Assembly: GCA_020634455.1 (NCBI GenBank)
Contig: JACKBQ010000001.1
Location: 1,922,001-1,986,000 of the forward strand
Reading direction: 5' to 3'
Source of the DNA: Ardenticatenaceae bacterium
GTDB taxonomy: Bacteria; Chloroflexota; Anaerolineae; Promineifilales; Promineifilaceae
DNA: 64,000 nucleotides
Shown here piece by piece: positions 23,154-32,250 of this stretch. Positions within the stretch are counted from its first letter, which is position 1. Each line of letters starts with the position of its first letter. Below the pieces are notes generated by a model. The model was given only the letters and a program-made list of their open reading frames with translations, did not search any database and was not told where the DNA came from. The position numbers and the translations under genes are program-made.

Positions 23154-25142
23154 ATGAAAAGCGAATTTATCTTAGCCTTTAACGAAATTTGTGAGCAGCG
23201 CGGCTTGCCCAAAGACGAGGTCTTTGAGGCGCTCAAGACCGCCCTGGTCTCCGCTTACCGGCGCGACACCAACATCAGCGCCCAGCAAAGAGTGTCGGTG
23301 GATATTGATCCACGCACAGGTGAACCCACCATCTACACGGAAAAAGAGGTGGTTGATTCCATCATTGACAACCGCACGGAGGTTTTGCTGGAGCAAGCCA
23401 AAAAAGAAGGCCACACCGAGGCTGAATATGGCGATCTGGTAATGGTAGACAGCACCACGTCCAGTTTCGGCCGTATCGCTGCCCAAACTGCCAAGCAAGT
23501 GCTGCTTCAGCGCGTGCGCGAAGCTGAGCGGGAACAGCTGTACGAAGATTTCTCTGGACGGGAAGGCGAACTGGTAAACGGTACCGTACAAAGCGTCAGT
23601 GGCCAGCATCTCACCATTGGCTTGGGACGCACCGAAGCGATTTTGCCCAAGAGCCAACAGGTGCAGGGCGAACGGTACCGCGCTCACGATAAAATTCGCG
23701 TTTATGTGCTAGAAGTGCGGCGCACCAACCGTGGTCCGCAAATTTTTGTGAGCCGCAACCATCGCAACTTGCTGCGCCGCTTGCTGGAGCTGGAAGTGCC
23801 GGAAATCTACAACGGCCAAGTAGAAATCAAAAGTATCGCTCGTGAAGCTGGGCAGCGCTCCAAAGTGGCCGTGCTGGCCCTGCAGCCGGGTGTAGACCCG
23901 GTTGGCGCATGCGTGGGTATGCGCGGTGTGCGTATTCAAAGCATTGTGCGTGAACTGAATGATGAAAAGATTGACGTGATCGAATGGGACCCGAACCAGC
24001 ATACGTTTATTGCCAAGGCGCTCAGCCCGGCGCGGGTGTCTCACGTATTTTTGGAAGAGAGCTTTACGGATGGGAAAACGGCCGTTGTCATTGTCCCTGA
24101 TGATCAGCTTTCATTAGCCATTGGGCGAGAAGGGCAAAATGCACGCTTGGGTGCCAAGCTAACTGGCTGGCGCATTGACATCAAGAGCCTCACCGAAGCT
24201 GCCTCTGAATCGTTGGACAACCTGGATCATCCTGCGGCTGATAAAGCTGTGGTGGGCAATGAAAAGCTTATTGACTCTGTGAAGCAAGTGCTGGCCAAGA
24301 AAGAAGCAGGTCGCCCCATCACTTCCGAAGATTATTACAACCTGGATCGTTTGGTGGGTGGTGTTGAAGGCAAAATCATTGCCGCCCGTGCTGCAATTTA
24401 TGAAGAAGAGCGCAAGGCGCGTGTAGAAGCCCGCAAATCTATCCCTGAACAAGCCTGGGAATTGGACCTGGAAGAGCTGGATTTGCCAGGGCGCATCCAC
24501 AACCTGCTTTTGGATGCTGAAATTGAAACCGTTGGCGCATTAATGATGACCCTGTCTTTGGGCGAAGATGCGTTCCTCAACATTAAGGGACTGGGTGACA
24601 AAGCGCTGGAAGTGGTGAAAGAGCATTTAGCCAACTTTGAGGGTTTGCCGGAAGAACCTGAAGTGGAAGTCGCCGAAGCTGAACCTGAGGTAGTTGAGGG
24701 TGCAGTCGAGGAAGAAACTACCGCTGAAGTTGAAGCCGAGGTTGAAGCAGCAGTAGACACTGTTGAAGAAGTTGAGACCGAAGAAGAAGCTACGGTTGAG
24801 GTTGAAACGGTTGACGAGACTGAGGCTGAGGTCGCCATCGAAGAAGATGACGAGTCAGAAGAGGAACCGGAACCGCTCATTGATGACCTGTCACAATCGC
24901 TGATTGAGGCTGCGCCCATTGAAGCGCCGCAAAAGCCGAAGAAGGAAAAGAAGAAACCGGCCGTGGTCATTGCCCGCCCGACGACTACACCTGAGCCTGA
25001 AACTGAAGATGATCGCCGACGCAGCCGTAAGGGCAAGCAGTTGGTGCTGGATGAAGAGTCTGGTGAGGTTGTGGTGAAGCGCAAGCGTAAGGGCAGCCGT
25101 CGTCGTCCTGAATGGGAAGAGTACGATATTGATGATTTCTAA
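23154..25142 (+). CDS. nusA: Transcription termination/antitermination factor NusA
   Basis: 662 residues. The N-terminal RNA polymerase-binding domain (1-125) begins MKSEFILAFNEICEQRGL. Then come S1 (about 135-200, GELVNGTVQSVSGQHLTIGLG) and KH1-KH2 (about 205-350, PVGACVGMRGVRIQSIVREL and LAIGREGQNARLGAKLTGW). A helix-hairpin-helix repeat follows (about 430-490, DLPGRIHNLLLDAEIETVGAL). The tail is unusual: about 110 acidic Glu/Val residues, then a Lys/Arg-rich end (KGSRRRPEW). It heads a seven-gene expression operon. No rimP gene precedes it, unlike in many bacteria. Confidence 0.97.
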   Translation: MKSEFILAFNEICEQRGLPKDEVFEALKTALVSAYRRDTNISAQQRVSVDIDPRTGEPTIYTEKEVVDSIIDNRTEVLLEQAKKEGHTEAEYGDLVMVDSTTSSFGRIAAQTAKQVLLQRVREAEREQLYEDFSGREGELVNGTVQSVSGQHLTIGLGRTEAILPKSQQVQGERYRAHDKIRVYVLEVRRTNRGPQIFVSRNHRNLLRRLLELEVPEIYNGQVEIKSIAREAGQRSKVAVLALQPGVDPVGACVGMRGVRIQSIVRELNDEKIDVIEWDPNQHTFIAKALSPARVSHVFLEESFTDGKTAVVIVPDDQLSLAIGREGQNARLGAKLTGWRIDIKSLTEAASESLDNLDHPAADKAVVGNEKLIDSVKQVLAKKEAGRPITSEDYYNLDRLVGGVEGKIIAARAAIYEEERKARVEARKSIPEQAWELDLEELDLPGRIHNLLLDAEIETVGALMMTLSLGEDAFLNIKGLGDKALEVVKEHLANFEGLPEEPEVEVAEAEPEVVEGAVEEETTAEVEAEVEAAVDTVEEVETEEEATVEVETVDETEAEVAIEEDDESEEEPEPLIDDLSQSLIEAAPIEAPQKPKKEKKKPAVVIARPTTTPEPETEDDRRRSRKGKQLVLDEESGEVVVKRKRKGSRRRPEWEEYDIDDF

Positions 25143-25225
25143 AGGTCAACAGTCGGCCGTTTCCGTATGTTTTGTATCTGGTCTAATGCAGATTGCTGGA
25201 GACAGTGATGTAAAATTTTAGCAGG

Positions 25226-25326
25226 GGCTGGCAGATGCCAGCCAAACGCACTGTACCTAAACAATTTTTGATTCAAGCCACGCAGGAAACGGCCGTACCC
25301 AGCCACCCGCGTGGCTTCGTATTTTA
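25226..25326 (+). terminator. Two hairpins between nusA and rnpM
   Basis: GGCTGGCA-GA-TGCCAGCC (25226-25243, perfect 8 bp) and AAGCCACGC / GCGTGGCTT (25275-25283, 25309-25317) followed by CGTATTTT. They lie in the 259-bp gap after nusA, which has no gene. They may attenuate or process the operon transcript. Confidence 0.45.
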
Positions 25327-25401
25327 AGATAGCTACAGAAGACTCAGCGGAAATAGAGAATAGCCTCTTAACGCTCTGTGTTCTTTGTGGCAAAAGAAGT
25401 T

Positions 25402-25716
25402 ATGAGCAAAAAAAAGAAGCAGCCTGCCCGACCCAAACATGTGCCTCAGCGCACCTGCTTTGTTTGCCGGGAAAAACGCGACAAACGGCAGCTCACGCGC
25501 TTGGTGCGCACACCAGAAGGCCCAGTATTGGTAGACCCCACTGGCAAGCAAAACGGCCGTGGCGCATACCTGTGCGATGATCCTGTTTGCTGGGACAAAG
25601 TGTTGAGGAACGGCCGTTTGCTCAATCAGGCATTAAAAACAGAACTAACCGCCGAAAATTTAGCAGCGATTGCCATACACCGACCGGCGGTGGCTCTCCA
25701 AATAGAGCCAAAATAA
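25402..25716 (+). CDS. rnpM: YlxR/RnpM-type RNA-binding protein
   Basis: 104 residues from MSKKKKQPARP; an upstream in-frame start at 25378 is less likely. The diagnostic YlxR motif is PQRTCFVCREKRDKRQLTRLVRTPEG followed by GKQNGRGAYLCDDPVCWDKVL. Family members bind RNA and in Bacillus-type bacteria regulate RNase P. Placement between nusA and infB is the conserved position. Confidence 0.92.
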   Translation: MSKKKKQPARPKHVPQRTCFVCREKRDKRQLTRLVRTPEGPVLVDPTGKQNGRGAYLCDDPVCWDKVLRNGRLLNQALKTELTAENLAAIAIHRPAVALQIEPK

Positions 25717-25765
25717 ATGTTACAAAAACTGTAAAACAGTTTAGCATGAGGAAGGAAGGGTGAAA

Positions 25766-27562
25766 ATGACGACAACGAAAGCACCAATACAACTGCCAAA
25801 CTTCATATCCGTTCGTGATTTGTCGGATTTGATGGGGGTCAGCCCTATCAACGTCATCAAAGAATTGATGAGCAACGGCATCATGGCCAACATCAACCAG
25901 GAGATTGATTTCGATACCGCCGCCATTGTGGCTGAAGAAATGGGGTTCGAAGTCGTCTCCGATACTGTTGAAGAAGAGGAAGAAACGGTTGATGTAGCCG
26001 AACAACCCAAATGGCGGCAAGTGCTGGCCAGCGAAAAGGAAACAGACCTCAAGCCCCGTCCGCCCGTCATCACCATGCTGGGTCATGTTGATCATGGCAA
26101 AACCTCCCTGCTAGACGTCATCCGCGAAGCCAAAGTGCAGCAAGGCGAAGCAGGTGGCATCACCCAGCACATCGGTGCGTACCAAGCACAAAAAAGCGGT
26201 CAGCTCATCACCTTCCTCGACACCCCCGGTCATGAAGCGTTCACCTCTATGCGCGCCCGTGGCGCACAAGCTACCGACATCGCCATTTTGGTGGTGGCCG
26301 CCGACGACGGCGTCATGCCCCAAACGAAAGAAGCCGCCGACCATGCTCGCGCCGCTCGTGTACCGATCATCGTGGCCATGAACAAGATTGACCTGCCGAC
26401 GGCCAACCCCAACAAGGTATTCCAGCAGCTCAGCGAGATTGGTCTGGTGCCGGATGAGTGGGATGGTGACACGATGATTGTGCCAGTTTCTGCTAAAGAG
26501 AAGCTGGGCATTGATGATTTACTGGAAGGTATCCTGCTGGTTGCAGAAGATCTTCAGCCACGCGCAAACCCCACGGCATCGGCAACAGGAACCGTTCTAG
26601 AGGCTCGCGTTGAGCGCGGGCGCGGCATTATGGCCACGCTACTCGTACAAAACGGCACCCTGAACCATGGTGACACGCTGCTCATTGGTGAACATTACGG
26701 CCGTATCAAAGCCATGTTCGATTTTCGCGGTAAAACCACCAAATCGGCTGGCCCCTCCACCCCGGTTTCTGTCGCAGGACTCAACGGCATGCCCCAGGCT
26801 GGCGACCAGTTCGTCATTGTCAAGTCAGAAAAAGAAGCACGCAAAATTGTAGCCGAACTGGAAGAACAAAGCCGTACCGGCACCGTTGATGTTGGACGCA
26901 AAGTAAGCCTGGAAGATTTCTTCAGCCGTCTACAAGAAGGCGAAAGCAAAACGCTAAACCTCATCGTAAAAGCAGACGTGCAAGGCTCGCTGGAACCAAT
27001 CATTAACAGCCTCCAGAAAATCGGCGCAGCGAACGAAGAAGTATCGCTAGACATCTTGCTGGCCAACACAGGCAACATCACCGAATTTGACGTGATGCTG
27101 GCTTCCGCTTCCGATGCCGTCATTTTAGGCTTCAACGTCGGGGCAGACCCCATCGCCCGCAACGCAGCTAACAGCGAACAGGTGCAAATCAACACCTACG
27201 ACGTCATCTACAAACTGTTTGAAGACGTAGAAAAAGCGATGCGAGGTATGCTAGCACCCGTGTACGCCGACCGCATCATCGGTCGAGGCGAAATCCGCGA
27301 AGTGTTCCGCATCCGCAGCGTAGGTGCTATTGCCGGCTCCTACATGCGCACCGGCGAAGCCCGCCGCAATGCCAAAGCGCGACTCATCCGCCAAAACAAG
27401 CTCATCTTCGATGGCAAGGTGGGTAGTCTGAAACACCATGCAGACAACGTACGTGAAGTGCGTACCGGTTTTGAATTTGGTGTCAGCCTGGATGGTTGGA
27501 GCGATTATCAGCCGGGCGACATCATTGAGTTTTACGTGACCGAGCGGGTAGAAAATGAGTAA
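25766..27562 (+). CDS. infB: Translation initiation factor IF-2
   Basis: 598 residues from ATG 25766 (GGAAGG 6 bp upstream; the GTG at 25760 overlaps that site). A short IF2-N region (10-60, ISVRDLSDLMGVSPINVIKELM) is followed by the GTPase domain: G1 GHVDHGKT (106-113), DTPGHEAF, NKID. Domains II-IV end in VREVRTGFEFGVSLDGWSDYQPGDIIEFYV. The long variable N-terminal arm of enterobacterial IF-2 is absent. It overlaps rbfA by 8 bp. Confidence 0.97.
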   Translation: MTTTKAPIQLPNFISVRDLSDLMGVSPINVIKELMSNGIMANINQEIDFDTAAIVAEEMGFEVVSDTVEEEEETVDVAEQPKWRQVLASEKETDLKPRPPVITMLGHVDHGKTSLLDVIREAKVQQGEAGGITQHIGAYQAQKSGQLITFLDTPGHEAFTSMRARGAQATDIAILVVAADDGVMPQTKEAADHARAARVPIIVAMNKIDLPTANPNKVFQQLSEIGLVPDEWDGDTMIVPVSAKEKLGIDDLLEGILLVAEDLQPRANPTASATGTVLEARVERGRGIMATLLVQNGTLNHGDTLLIGEHYGRIKAMFDFRGKTTKSAGPSTPVSVAGLNGMPQAGDQFVIVKSEKEARKIVAELEEQSRTGTVDVGRKVSLEDFFSRLQEGESKTLNLIVKADVQGSLEPIINSLQKIGAANEEVSLDILLANTGNITEFDVMLASASDAVILGFNVGADPIARNAANSEQVQINTYDVIYKLFEDVEKAMRGMLAPVYADRIIGRGEIREVFRIRSVGAIAGSYMRTGEARRNAKARLIRQNKLIFDGKVGSLKHHADNVREVRTGFEFGVSLDGWSDYQPGDIIEFYVTERVENE

Positions 27563-27914
27563 GATTCGGCAGCAAAGAACAGCCGAACAGCTGCGGATGG
27601 TGCTCAGCGACCTGTTCTTACGGGAACTGAGCGATCCGCGCCTGCATGGCATTACCGTCACCGGGGTGAAGATTGACCGGGAGCTGGAACATGCAGACAT
27701 TTACGTAAGCGCCTTGGGAGATGAGTCTCGCGAAGCGGACGTGATGGCTGCCCTAAGCAGCGCCGAGGGCTATTTGCGACGCGAACTGGCCAGCCGCGTT
27801 CGCATGCGCAAAGTGCCACAACTGCACATGCATTGGGACCCCACCCTGGCCCACATCCAGGAAGTGGAATCTATTCTGGACAATTTGGACATTCCCCCAG
27901 CGGACAATGAATAA
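27555..27914 (+). CDS. rbfA: Ribosome-binding factor A
   Basis: 119 residues; single KH-like domain with RTAEQLRMVLSDLFLRELSDPRLHGITVTGVKIDREL and the C-terminal KVPQLHMHWDPTLAHIQEVESIL. It assists 30S maturation. It starts inside the end of infB (8-bp overlap), so translational coupling is likely. Confidence 0.95.
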   Translation: MSKIRQQRTAEQLRMVLSDLFLRELSDPRLHGITVTGVKIDRELEHADIYVSALGDESREADVMAALSSAEGYLRRELASRVRMRKVPQLHMHWDPTLAHIQEVESILDNLDIPPADNE

Positions 27915-27916
27915 AA

Positions 27917-27970
27917 AGAGATTGGAGATTGGAGATTAGTACAATCTCCGATCTCTAATCTCCAGTCTCT
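27917..27970. repeat. GGAGATTGGAGATT hairpin repeat
   Basis: Tandem GGAGATT units on one arm and AATCTC units on the other (AGATTGGAGATTGGAGATTA and CAATCTCCGATCTCTAATCTC). It sits inside the operon between rbfA and the DHH gene. Further copies: 9893-9936 (coding) and 47005-47061. Confidence 0.75.
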
Positions 27971-27996
27971 GAAAACGCACAACAAAAGGATTACCT

Positions 27997-28989
27997 TTGC
28001 ACCCAACCGAACAAGCAATTTTTACGGCCGTTCAGCAGGCCAACAAAATATTGGTCATCACTCATGTAGGGCCGGATGGAGATGCACTGGGGTCGTTAAC
28101 GGCCGTTGGCGTCGCCTTGCGGCAATTGGGCAAACAAGCCACCCTGCTGTGTGATGATCCCGTGCCGGAGCGGTTCAGCTACCTGCCCCTGGCCGACCAG
28201 GTTCAGCCACCCAACGAGCAGCGCGACACCCCATACGACCTGCTCATTGCCGTGGATTGCGGCGACGAGACCCGCATGGGGCAAAGCTATGCCAGCCTGC
28301 CCGACGAAGTGCCCACCATCATCAACATTGACCACCACGTTACCAACACCTACTTTGGCAACATTCAGCATGTGGTGCCAGAGGCGGTCTCCGCCACCGA
28401 GATTTTGTACGACCTGTTTAAGCACATCGGCCTTACTATCACCACGGATCTGGCGATGTGCCTGCTCACGGGCGTGGTTACCGACACGCTGGGCTTCCGC
28501 ACTGTGGGCGTTACCGCTAAAACATTACGTATCGCCAGCGAATTGGTAGACGCCGGGGCAGACCTGCCCCTCATCACCATGCAGGGGCTAAGCATCAAGC
28601 CATTTTCAACCGCCCAACTGTGGCAAATTGGCCTCAACAACATGCGGCTGGAAGATGGGCTCATCTGGACCAAAATCAACAACACCCAGCGCGAAGCCAT
28701 CGGCTACAACAACACCAGCACGGGCGGCCTCGTGAACTTTTTGGGGAATGTCAATCGGGCGGCAATAAGCGCGGTTTTGCTGGAGATGAGCGACGGTACG
28801 GTGCGCGTAGGCTTCCGCTGCAATCCGCCGTACAGCGTTTCTGAACTGGCGCTGAATTTGGGCGGCGGCGGGCATCCGCTGGCGGCAGGTTGCTCACTGG
28901 ATGGCCCGCTGGACAAAGCAGAAGCGCTGGTGGTGGCGATGGCCAAAGAAACGATTCGCCAACAGCAAACCAGCTTTGCTCAGGACTAA
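27997..28989 (+). CDS. nrnA: DHH-family bifunctional oligoribonuclease / pAp phosphatase NrnA
   Basis: 330 residues, apparently starting at TTG (27997), with AAAGGA 7 bp upstream. DHH-motif residues are THVGPDGDALGSLTA, VDCGDE, INIDHHVTN and the DHHA1 glycine-rich LNLGGGGHPLAAGC near the C-terminus. NrnA degrades nano-RNA and dephosphorylates pAp; its place after rbfA is conserved. Confidence 0.9.
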   Translation: MHPTEQAIFTAVQQANKILVITHVGPDGDALGSLTAVGVALRQLGKQATLLCDDPVPERFSYLPLADQVQPPNEQRDTPYDLLIAVDCGDETRMGQSYASLPDEVPTIINIDHHVTNTYFGNIQHVVPEAVSATEILYDLFKHIGLTITTDLAMCLLTGVVTDTLGFRTVGVTAKTLRIASELVDAGADLPLITMQGLSIKPFSTAQLWQIGLNNMRLEDGLIWTKINNTQREAIGYNNTSTGGLVNFLGNVNRAAISAVLLEMSDGTVRVGFRCNPPYSVSELALNLGGGGHPLAAGCSLDGPLDKAEALVVAMAKETIRQQQTSFAQD

Positions 28990-29075
28990 TCCACAGATTT
29001 CGCAGATTATTTTTCTCTCTGTGAAACTCTGCACTCCTCTGTGTATCTCTGTGTTCCATAACCCCTACGGATTTC

Positions 29076-29960
29076 ATGATGAATGATTTGAGCGGTATTT
29101 TATGCGTGGATAAACCGCTGGGTATGACCTCGCACGACGTGGTGGGGCGCGTGCGGCGGGTAGCCGGGCTGCGCCGCGTGGGTCATGCCGGTACGCTAGA
29201 CCCACTGGCGACCGGTGTGCTGCTGCTGGCGCTGGGTCGCGCCGCCCGCCTGATTGAGTACCTGGTGGGGCATGACAAGGTTTACGAAACCACCGTTCGC
29301 TTGGGCCAAACCACCGCCACCTACGATGCTGAGGGGAATGTGCTTGAAGAACGGCCGTTTACCCACCTCATCCTTCCCCAAATTGAAAAAGCCCTCGCCC
29401 AGTTTCGCGGCAACATTTTGCAGCAGCCACCACTCTACTCGGCCATCAAGCAAGGTGGACAGCCCCTGTACAAACTGGCGCGGCAGGGCAAAACGGAGGT
29501 GGAACGGCCGTATCGCCCCGTCACCATCCACGAACTAACTTTGCTGAGCTGGGAACCACCCCTTTTGTCGCTGCGCATTGGCTGCTCCTCCGGCACCTAC
29601 ATCCGCTCGCTGGGGTATGAATTGGGTGAGGCGCTGGGCTGCGGCGGCCATTTGAGCAGCCTGCGGCGGTTGGCGGTGGGCGATTTTGGGTTGGAAACGG
29701 CCGTTCCCCTCGACACCCTCACCCCAGACAACATCACCAATTATTTGCTGCCGCCAGAAACGGCCGTGCGCCACCTGCCCCGCCTCGATTTGCCGGAAAC
29801 GGCCGCTGCCGACATCCTACAAGGTAAGCCAATCCCGCAAGAAAGTGAGCCATTCGCCGAACTGGTGCGCGCCTACGGCCCAAACGGCGAATTTCTGGGC
29901 GTTGTCGCCGCCGAAGATGACCAATGGCGTGCCCGCAAAATGTTCCCTGCCATCCCCTAA
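29076..29960 (+). CDS. truB: tRNA pseudouridine-55 synthase TruB
   Basis: 294 residues. Motif I is GILCVDKPLGMTSHDVV, and the catalytic Asp42 sits in GHAGTLDPLATGVL. The RIGCSSGTYIRSLGYELGEALGCGGHLSSLRR block and a PUA-like end (FAELVRAYGPNGEFLGVV) complete the protein. Several ACGGCCGT motifs interrupt it in frame (EERPF, VERPY, LETAVPL). Operon with nrnA and ribF. Confidence 0.97.
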   Translation: MMNDLSGILCVDKPLGMTSHDVVGRVRRVAGLRRVGHAGTLDPLATGVLLLALGRAARLIEYLVGHDKVYETTVRLGQTTATYDAEGNVLEERPFTHLILPQIEKALAQFRGNILQQPPLYSAIKQGGQPLYKLARQGKTEVERPYRPVTIHELTLLSWEPPLLSLRIGCSSGTYIRSLGYELGEALGCGGHLSSLRRLAVGDFGLETAVPLDTLTPDNITNYLLPPETAVRHLPRLDLPETAAADILQGKPIPQESEPFAELVRAYGPNGEFLGVVAAEDDQWRARKMFPAIP

Positions 29961-29983
29961 TCCTTTTGATACAATTCTGACCT

Positions 29984-30904
29984 ATGACAACCCGTGTTGA
30001 ACAACTTTCTGATGTAACCGAGCGCGTGCCCACGTTTGTGGCCGTTGGCTCGTTTGATGGCGTGCATTTGGGGCACCAAGCCGTGCTGCAAGCGATGATT
30101 TCTGAAGCCAAAGCGCTGGGGGCAAGAACGGCCGTTCTCACCTTTTTCCCCCATCCCCAGCGCGTCATTCAAAAAATGACCGAGCCATACTACCTGGGCA
30201 CGCTCGACGAGCGCGTGGCGCTACTGGGTAACCTGGGCATTGACCTCATCATCACCCACCCTTTTAATGACACCGTGCGCCAAACCCGCGCCGCCACTTT
30301 TGTGGATGAGCTGTGCCGCTACCTGGACATGCGCCAGATGTGGGGCGGCAACTTTGCCCTGGGCTACCAGCGCGAAGGGGATATTCCCTTTTTGCGCAAA
30401 TTGGGCGAAGAACGCGGCTATTCCGTCCAGCAGGTGGAAGCAATGGTGCCGTGGCAAGGGGAACGGGTCAGCAGCAGCCGCATCCGGCGCAGCTTGTTGG
30501 AAGGGGATTTGGCCGAGGTGAATGGCTGTTTGGGACGGCCGTACTGCGTCAGCGGCACCGTTGTCGAGGGCAAAAAGCTGGGCCGGACCATTGGCTTCCC
30601 CACCGCTAACGTCGATTTTTGGGAGGAGCAGTTGCTGCCTACTAACGGCGTTTATGCTACCTACGCCTGGCTGGGCGAGGAGCGCCACCTGGCCGCCACC
30701 AACGTCGGCGTGCGCCCCACCGTCAACGGCAGCGCCGTCACCGTAGAAGCCCACCTGCTCGATTTTGATGCGGACATTTACGGCCGTACCCTCCGCCTGG
30801 AATTCATGGGCCGCATTCGCCCGGAAATGAAATTTGCTGGCCTGGAAGCGCTCAAAGCCCAAATCGCCGCCGATGTGGCCAAAGTACAAAACATATTGAC
30901 ATAA
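29984..30904 (+). CDS. ribF: Bifunctional riboflavin kinase / FAD synthetase
   Basis: 306 residues. The nucleotidyltransferase domain (about 15-180) has VAVGSFDGVHLGHQAVLQAM and VSSSRIRRSLLEGDLAEVNGCLGRPY. The riboflavin kinase domain (about 185-305) has GRTIGFPTANVDF and ATNVGVRPTVNGSAVTVEAHLLDFDADIYGRTLRLEF. It makes FMN and FAD. Last gene of the nusA operon, followed by a strong terminator hairpin. Confidence 0.96.
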   Translation: MTTRVEQLSDVTERVPTFVAVGSFDGVHLGHQAVLQAMISEAKALGARTAVLTFFPHPQRVIQKMTEPYYLGTLDERVALLGNLGIDLIITHPFNDTVRQTRAATFVDELCRYLDMRQMWGGNFALGYQREGDIPFLRKLGEERGYSVQQVEAMVPWQGERVSSSRIRRSLLEGDLAEVNGCLGRPYCVSGTVVEGKKLGRTIGFPTANVDFWEEQLLPTNGVYATYAWLGEERHLAATNVGVRPTVNGSAVTVEAHLLDFDADIYGRTLRLEFMGRIRPEMKFAGLEALKAQIAADVAKVQNILT

Positions 30905-30905
30905 C

Positions 30906-30942
30906 GTAGGGGCAGGTCTGAGACCTGCCCCTACAAATATTT
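30906..30942 (+). terminator. Hairpin repeat GTAGGGGCAGGTCT family with T-run
   Basis: 14-bp perfect arms (30906-30919 and 30921-30934) followed by AAATATTTTTT, a convincing intrinsic terminator for the nusA-ribF operon. The same palindrome flanks the IS4-family element at 43009 and 45662. Confidence 0.75.
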
Positions 30943-30946
30943 TTTC

Positions 30947-32143
30947 ATGCAAGATTCCTACTTCAAAAAGACGCTCACCTTCAAACACAACGATAAAACG
31001 CTCCAGTTTCGCGTCTCGCAGGAGCTGTTTAGCAGCTACGAGGTGGACGCGGGCAGCCGCTTTTTGCTGCGCACGCTGGACCAACTGCCAATGGCCGACA
31101 TGCGGCGCGTGCTGGATGTCGGCTGTGGCTATGGCCCGCTAGGGCTAACGCTGGCCCGACTGGACAAACACTGCACCGTCCATCTGGTGGATCGGGATGC
31201 CCTGGCGGTGAATTTTGCTCAACAAAACGCCGAACTCAATAATTTACATAATATTTCGATTTATGGCAGCCTGGGTTACGATGCCGTTACTGAACGAGAG
31301 TTTGATCTGATTGTTTCCAACGTTCCCGGCAAGGCGGGTGAAGAGGTGATTGCCCACCTGGTGCGTGGCGTACGGCCGTTCCTCACCCCCACCGGCCACG
31401 CCGCCATCGTCGTGGTCACTCCGCTGGTGCCGCTGGTGGCCCAAACGCTGGGCGAGATGCCAGACTGCACCGTCACCCTGCAAGAATCTACCGCCAACCA
31501 CGCCGTCTTCCACTATCACTTCACCGCGTCAACTAACGATGAGCCGCAACCAGCCTTTGCCAGTGGTCTCTTTTGGCGGGACGAGTTGGCCGTGGAGTAC
31601 AAGAAACTGAAATTTGGCATGCAAACGGCCGTTGGCCTGCCAGAGTTTGATTCGCTCAGCTTTGCTACCCGACTGCTGTTCAACCTGCTAAATGATTTGC
31701 CAGACCAGCCTATCGAACATTTGTTAGTGGTGAATCCGGGTCAGGGGCATACGGCCGTTGCCGCCTGGCTTTCCCTGCACCCCCAACAAATCACCCTGGT
31801 AGACCGGGATTTGCTGGCCCTGCAAGCCACCCTTACCAACTTGCAGCAAAACGGCTGCCCGGCCGAACGCATTCACAGCCACCACCAAATCGGGCTGCCG
31901 CCGCTGGCTGCGCCTGCCAACCTCATCCTCCACCCCCTGCGCGACAGCGAAGGCCCCAAGCTGGCCGCCGCCCGCCTCAACTTGCTGGCCGAGCAGCTCG
32001 CTCCCGGCGGCACGATTCTCATCGCCGCCAACTCGCACCTCATCTCCCAGGTGGAGCAGCAGGTGAAGAAGAGCAATCTGCTCAAACCCCACAAGCGCAA
32101 AAAGCGCAAAGGGTTCAGCGCCCTCAGCATCCTGCGAAAATGA
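30947..32143 (+). CDS. RlmG/RsmC-like tandem methyltransferase-fold protein
   Basis: 398 residues with two Rossmann methyltransferase-like halves. The first has VLDVGCGYGPLGLTLARL (about 55-72) and LVDRDALAV; motif IV reads SNVPGKAG rather than the NPPF/Y of rRNA guanine N2-methyltransferases. The second half (about 250-398) has LLVVNPGQGHTAVAAW and TLVDRDLLALQAT and is degenerate. It ends in a basic KPHKRKKRKGFSALSILRK tail suited to RNA. Probably rRNA-associated; the altered motif IV makes activity uncertain. Confidence 0.65.
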   Translation: MQDSYFKKTLTFKHNDKTLQFRVSQELFSSYEVDAGSRFLLRTLDQLPMADMRRVLDVGCGYGPLGLTLARLDKHCTVHLVDRDALAVNFAQQNAELNNLHNISIYGSLGYDAVTEREFDLIVSNVPGKAGEEVIAHLVRGVRPFLTPTGHAAIVVVTPLVPLVAQTLGEMPDCTVTLQESTANHAVFHYHFTASTNDEPQPAFASGLFWRDELAVEYKKLKFGMQTAVGLPEFDSLSFATRLLFNLLNDLPDQPIEHLLVVNPGQGHTAVAAWLSLHPQQITLVDRDLLALQATLTNLQQNGCPAERIHSHHQIGLPPLAAPANLILHPLRDSEGPKLAAARLNLLAEQLAPGGTILIAANSHLISQVEQQVKKSNLLKPHKRKKRKGFSALSILRK

Positions 32144-32171
32144 GTTTCGTCATGCTCCGAAAGTGACAAAA

Positions 32172-32216
32172 TTCTGTTTGTTCGGTATTGACTGAACAAA
32201 CAGAAATAATTACCAT
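32172..32216 (+). promoter_or_regulatory. Operator-promoter upstream of the GbsR-like gene
   Basis: Inverted repeat TTCTGTTTGTTCGGT (32172-32186) and ACTGAACAAACAGAA (32191-32205), 14 of 15 pairs, 4-bp spacer. TTGACT (32188-32193), 17-bp spacer and TACCAT (32211-32216) form a promoter overlapping it, so the regulator at 32251 probably represses itself and the ABC genes. Confidence 0.55.
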
Positions 32217-32250
32217 ATAGCCATTCGCTTAACAAGGAGAATGGCTGCTT

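Noticed and set aside
24398..25084. Minus-strand 228-codon ORF rich in Ser within nusA
   Set aside because: Antisense of the acidic Glu/Val tail of NusA; Ser-rich composition is the expected mirror.
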